Below are positions 4,841-7,962 of a stretch of 7,962 nucleotides of DNA, piece by piece (the stretch's first letter is position 1; every line of letters begins with the position of its first letter). Position numbers and translations under genes: made by a program. Location: the NCBI GenBank assembly GCA_020217165.1, contig JAIWOE010000170.1:1-7962 (forward strand). The letters are read 5' to 3'. This stretch comes from Desulfovibrio sp. Lineage in GTDB: Bacteria; Desulfobacterota; Desulfovibrionia; Desulfovibrionales; Desulfovibrionaceae. The notes beneath the pieces were generated by a model. That model saw only the letters and a list, made by a program, of their open reading frames with translations, had not been told where the DNA came from and did not search any database.

Positions 4841-7549
4841 ATGACACGACCTTCCCTGCCGCACGCCCACGCCGCCCCGCCCGCTGCCAACGCGCATCCA
4901 CTCCCCAAACGGACCCCCATGTTCGAGCAGTACCTCTCCATCAAGGAGCAGTACCCGGACGCGCTCTTGTTTTATCGCATGGGCGATTTCTACGAGCTGT
5001 TTTTTGAAGATGCCGAAACCGCCGCCCGAGAACTCTCCATCACCCTCACCAGCCGGAATCCCAACGACGCCAACCCTATTCCCATGGCCGGCGTGCCGCA
5101 CCACAGCGCCAAAGACTACCTGGCCCGCCTGTTGGAAAAGGGCTACAAGGTAGCCATCTGCGACCAGATGGAAGACCCCCGCCAGGCCAAGGGACTGGTC
5201 AAACGCGCCGTCACCCGGGTGCTGACCCCGGCCACGGTGCTGGATGACGAATCCCTGGACGCCAAGGAAGAAACCTTCCTGGCCGCCCTGGTCTGGAACG
5301 ATCGCACGGACACCGGCGCCCTGGCCTGGGCCGAGTTCTCCACCGGCGAGTGGACGGGCTTTGAATCCAAAAAGGAGCAGGAACTCTGGCAGTGGGTGCA
5401 CAAGCTGCGGCCCCGGGAGTTGCTGACCGCCGACGGCCCCGCGGCCCTGCACAAGGAAATGAAGGCGTTTCTGGACGAGGGCATCTCCCTGGTGCCCATG
5501 CCGGCCAAGGCGTACTTTGACCATGCCGGCGCCGCCGCCCGGCTGCTCAAGACCCAGGGCGTGGCAGATCTGGCCGTACTGGATCTGACGGACAAGCCCG
5601 AGCTGACGCGGTGTCTGGGCGCTATCCTGGCCTATCTGGAACATACCCAGCTCCAGGAGGCCACACACCTGGCCCCCTTTGCCCCCCTGGACCACTCCAG
5701 GCACGTGCTGGTGGATGAAATCACCGAGCGCAATCTGGAGCTGTTTCTCCGCCTGGACGGCAAAAAGGGTCCCGGCAGCCTCTGGCACGCCATCGACCGC
5801 ACCATCACCCCCATGGGCGGCCGGCTGCTGCGGCAACGCATGCGCCAGCCCTGGCGGGAGATGACGCCCATCCTGGAAACCCAGGCCATGGTGGCCTTTT
5901 TTCATGAACAGGATGGCCTGCGCCAGGAAATTGCCCAGACCCTCAAGGCCGTGGGGGATCTGGAACGACTCTCCACCCGCGTCTGCCTGGGCCGGGCCAT
6001 GCCGCGGGACCTCGTGGGCCTGCGCCAGAGCCTGGCCAGCCTGCCTCGCCTGCGCGAACTGCTGACCGCGGCCCCCCCGCCCCCTGCCCTGGCCAGGCTG
6101 CTAGACCGTTGGGACGACCTGGGTGACTGCTTCGACCTCCTGCAGCGCGCCCTCACCGATGCACCGCCCCCCACCATCACCGATGGCGGCCTCATCCGTC
6201 CGGATTTTCAGCCCGATCTGGCCGAACTGGCAGACCTGGCCGACCATGGCGAAGAAAAGCTCAAGGAGCTCTTGGCCAGAGAGCAGGCCACCTACGGCCT
6301 GCCCCGGCTTAAACTGGGGCACAACCGCGTGTTCGGTTCTTATTTCGAGCTGCCCGCCGCCGCCAGCAAGCAGGCTCCTCCTCACTGGGAACGCCGCCAG
6401 ACCCTGGCCAACTGCGAACGCTACGTCACCACAGAACTCAAGACCCTGGAGCAGAAGCTCCTTGTGGCCACGGAACAGCGCAACGCCCTGGAGCACAAAC
6501 TCTTTCTGGAGATCCGGGACCGGATGGCCCAGGCCCGGCCCCGTCTGCTGTTCATGGCCGACGCCCTGGCCGGCATCGACTACTGGCAGGCCCTGGCCGA
6601 GACGGCCCGCCGCTGGGACTGGACCCGCCCCACCCTGCACGATGGCCTGACCATCCGCATCACCGCCGGCCGGCATCCTGTGGTGGAAGCCGTGCAGGGG
6701 GCCTCCGGCTTCATTCCCAACGACCTGGACCTGGATGACGACCGGCGGATCCTGCTCATCACCGGGCCCAATATGGCTGGCAAATCCACGGTGTTGCGCC
6801 AAACTGCCCTCATCGTCCTGCTGGCCCAGATGGGCGGCTACGTGCCGGCACGGGAGGCGCGCATCGGCCTGGTGGACCGCATCTTCTCCCGCGTGGGGGC
6901 CTCGGACAACCTGGCCCAGGGGCGCTCCACTTTCATGGTGGAAATGACCGAGACGGCCCGCATCCTGCGCCAGGCCACCCGGCGCAGTCTCGTGATCCTG
7001 GACGAGATCGGCCGTGGCACCGCCACCTTTGACGGCCTAGCCCTGGCCTGGGCCGTGGTGGAGGATCTGGCTCGCCGTCAAGGCGGCCTGCGAACCCTCT
7101 TTGCCACCCATTACCATGAGCTGACCTCCCTGGAAGGCCGCATCCCCGGCGTGCGCAACTGCAACATTGCCGTGAAGGAATACGGTGGGGAGATCCTCTT
7201 CCTGCGTCGCCTGGTGCCCGGGCCGGCGGACAAAAGCTACGGTGTGGAAGTGGCCCGCCTGGCCGGTGTGCCGCCGCGGGTGGTCCATCGGGCGCGTGAG
7301 CTGCTGCAATTGCTGGAAAAGCAGGGCGGCGAGGGCCGGGCTAAATTTGTGGAGCAGATGGCCTGCCCGGCAATGCTGCCGGGCATGGAGCCGCCCCCCC
7401 TGCCCACCTCCCCTGCGCCGGCTCCGTCGCCGGAAGCCCTGGAACTCCGCAAGGCATTGCAGTCGCTGGAAGTGGAACACCTTACTCCCGTGCAGGCCCT
7501 GACCCTGCTGCACGACTGGAAAATGCGCTGGGGCAAGCCCGGGGCCTAA
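4841..7549 (+). CDS. mutS: MutS, DNA mismatch recognition ATPase
   Basis: Encodes 902 residues, close to bacterial MutS1 length. MutS dimers bind mispaired or looped bases and recruit MutL. The mismatch-reading motif 'GDFYELF' (48-54) gives Phe50 and Glu52, the equivalents of E. coli Phe36 and Glu38. Connector, core and clamp regions fill about 135-570. The ATPase domain carries Walker A 'GPNMAGKST' (642-650, Lys648), the signature loop 'GRSTFMVEMTE' (694-704), Walker B 'LVILDEIGRGT' ending in Asp721-Glu722, and the switch His757 in 'FATHYHEL'. A Pro-rich linker (about 845-865) leads to the C-terminal dimer/tetramer segment 'LTPVQALTLL'. All catalytic residues are intact. The first 26 residues are Ala/Pro/His-rich and no clear ribosome site precedes either ATG 4841 or ATG 4919, so the start is less certain than the rest. 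It is the last gene of the operon; mutL is not in the window. Confidence 0.97.
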   Translation: MTRPSLPHAHAAPPAANAHPLPKRTPMFEQYLSIKEQYPDALLFYRMGDFYELFFEDAETAARELSITLTSRNPNDANPIPMAGVPHHSAKDYLARLLEKGYKVAICDQMEDPRQAKGLVKRAVTRVLTPATVLDDESLDAKEETFLAALVWNDRTDTGALAWAEFSTGEWTGFESKKEQELWQWVHKLRPRELLTADGPAALHKEMKAFLDEGISLVPMPAKAYFDHAGAAARLLKTQGVADLAVLDLTDKPELTRCLGAILAYLEHTQLQEATHLAPFAPLDHSRHVLVDEITERNLELFLRLDGKKGPGSLWHAIDRTITPMGGRLLRQRMRQPWREMTPILETQAMVAFFHEQDGLRQEIAQTLKAVGDLERLSTRVCLGRAMPRDLVGLRQSLASLPRLRELLTAAPPPPALARLLDRWDDLGDCFDLLQRALTDAPPPTITDGGLIRPDFQPDLAELADLADHGEEKLKELLAREQATYGLPRLKLGHNRVFGSYFELPAAASKQAPPHWERRQTLANCERYVTTELKTLEQKLLVATEQRNALEHKLFLEIRDRMAQARPRLLFMADALAGIDYWQALAETARRWDWTRPTLHDGLTIRITAGRHPVVEAVQGASGFIPNDLDLDDDRRILLITGPNMAGKSTVLRQTALIVLLAQMGGYVPAREARIGLVDRIFSRVGASDNLAQGRSTFMVEMTETARILRQATRRSLVILDEIGRGTATFDGLALAWAVVEDLARRQGGLRTLFATHYHELTSLEGRIPGVRNCNIAVKEYGGEILFLRRLVPGPADKSYGVEVARLAGVPPRVVHRARELLQLLEKQGGEGRAKFVEQMACPAMLPGMEPPPLPTSPAPAPSPEALELRKALQSLEVEHLTPVQALTLLHDWKMRWGKPGA

Positions 7550-7572
7550 GTCATACTCCCCTCACAATACGG

Positions 7573-7620
7573 ACGCCCCCCCTGCCCGGCACCTTTGGAT
7601 CACCTGGCACGGAGGGGCGT
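7573..7620. terminator. Long imperfect hairpin between convergent genes, possible terminator
   Basis: ACGCCCC (7573-7579) pairs with GGGGCGT (7614-7620), followed inward, after one mismatch, by CC/GG and, after a bulge, TGCC/GGCA, enclosing a loop of about 19 nt. It starts 24 bp after the mutS stop and lies beyond the 3' end of the leftward gene. There is no T-tract on either side, so intrinsic termination is plausible but not proven. Confidence 0.45.
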
Positions 7621-7647
7621 TGCTGCCCGCCGACATGATTTGCTCCG

Positions 7648-7749
7648 CTAGAATGGCAATGAATTCGAGGACATCAACCAGAACGCCGGCGCCCACAGCC
7701 CCACGGGCACCCACAAGATGAGGGACCACGCCACCAGTTTGCCGCTCAA
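7648..7749 (-). CDS. Short hydrophobic reading frame: displaced C-terminus or small membrane protein
   Basis: Reads 33 codons from a TTG (7747-7749) that overlaps the TGA of the leftward gene, to a TAG at 7648-7650. The product is one clear membrane helix, 'AWSLILWVPVGLWAPAFWL', flanked by 'SGK' and 'MSSNS'. No ribosome site lies close to the TTG. Codon third positions are mostly G or C until the last few, as in real genes here. Two readings are possible: a separate tiny membrane protein translated by stop-start overlap, or the true C-terminus of the leftward gene thrown out of frame by loss of one base at the AATT (7748-7751). I favour the second. A competing frame over the same bases (7562-7777) gives an unremarkable mixed sequence. 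Confidence 0.35.
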   Translation of the reverse strand: MSGKLVAWSLILWVPVGLWAPAFWLMSSNSLPF

Positions 7750-7962
7750 TTTGCCGTGAACGCCAGCCAGACCTCAAGGGTCAGCACTGTGTACCCCAGG
7801 CAGGCCAGAGCCAGATAGTTGCTGGGGGCGATGAGCCGTGTGCCATCGGCCAGCAGGGGCCCCCCGGTAAAAAACAACACCATGTAAATGAAGGAAATCA
7901 TCGCCACCGTCAGGCCCACGTTGCCCACGGAGCGCAGGTCCTGCAGCCGGGTCAGCAGGGCA
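7746..7962 (-). CDS. Unidentified integral membrane protein, C-terminal part
   Basis: The frame is open from the window edge to a TGA at 7746-7748, giving 71 residues; the start lies outside. A GTG at 7926-7928 could start a 60-residue product but has no ribosome site, and the frame is open before it ('LLTRLQDLRSVGN'), so I treat it as partial. Two membrane helices are visible, 'VGLTVAMISFIYMVLFFTG' and 'YLALACLGYTVLTLEVWLAF', joined by a short polar loop ('PLLADGTRLIAPSN'). I do not recognise the family. The protein stops 4 residues after the second helix, while a third helix continues in the neighbouring frame, so the gene may be frameshifted. It runs convergently to mutS. Confidence 0.6.
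   Translation of the reverse strand, partial: ALLTRLQDLRSVGNVGLTVAMISFIYMVLFFTGGPLLADGTRLIAPSNYLALACLGYTVLTLEVWLAFTAN

Noticed and set aside
4640..5905. 421-codon open frame on the minus strand over mutS
   Set aside because: It is a shadow of the mutS reading frame; low-complexity Gly/Gln composition and no plausible start signal.
7562..7777. 71-codon minus-strand frame beside the partial membrane protein
   Set aside because: It overlaps both hydrophobic frames, lacks a ribosome site and has no recognisable composition; the other frames explain the region better.
1..7962. tRNA, rRNA, CRISPR array, insertion sequence or prophage remnants
   Set aside because: I found no cloverleaf-like segment in the gaps, no spaced repeats and no transposase or integrase motifs; nearly all the sequence is accounted for by housekeeping genes.

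Overview
The window is high-GC, densely coding bacterial DNA. Gene content and order (hisA after a small lipoprotein-like gene; a TauE/SafE permease; a TIGR00725–HIT–LapA–LapB–MutS cluster) fit a Gram-negative Deltaproteobacterium, most likely a Desulfovibrionaceae-type sulfate reducer. That assignment rests on recalled gene order and base composition, not on a search.

Layout. (1) 1–1116, rightward: the 3' end of a conserved hypothetical (possibly lipoprotein) gene, then hisA 3 bp downstream. A hairpin follows hisA. (2) 1234–2007, leftward: an eight-helix TauE/SafE-family permease convergent with hisA. (3) 2008–2161: a divergent intergenic region that must hold the control signals for the permease and for the next operon. 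(4) 2162–7549, rightward: a tightly packed apparent operon of five genes: a TIGR00725/LOG-like Rossmann protein, a zinc-type HIT nucleotide-binding protein, LapA (two-helix membrane protein), a LapB-like TPR/zinc-ribbon protein, and MutS. Gaps are 19, -28, 12 and 27 bp, with no terminator between genes. (5) 7550–7962: a long imperfect hairpin, then the 3' end of a leftward membrane-protein gene whose reading frame appears to be broken near its end.

How they work together. HisA performs the fourth step of histidine synthesis. LapA and LapB are, in E. coli, inner-membrane partners that tune LPS synthesis by presenting LpxC to FtsH; the adjacent pair here suggests the same role. HIT and TIGR00725 proteins are nucleotide-binding housekeeping proteins, and MutS starts mismatch repair. 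Their joint operon looks like convenience of expression more than one pathway.

I see no mobile element, CRISPR array, RNA gene or obvious new multi-gene system. The most interesting points are two possible frame disruptions. One is at the LapB N-terminus, where the membrane anchor is missing in frame but a hydrophobic stretch lies in another frame. The other is at the end of the leftward membrane protein. Poly-C tracts in lapB and mutS are also worth a look.
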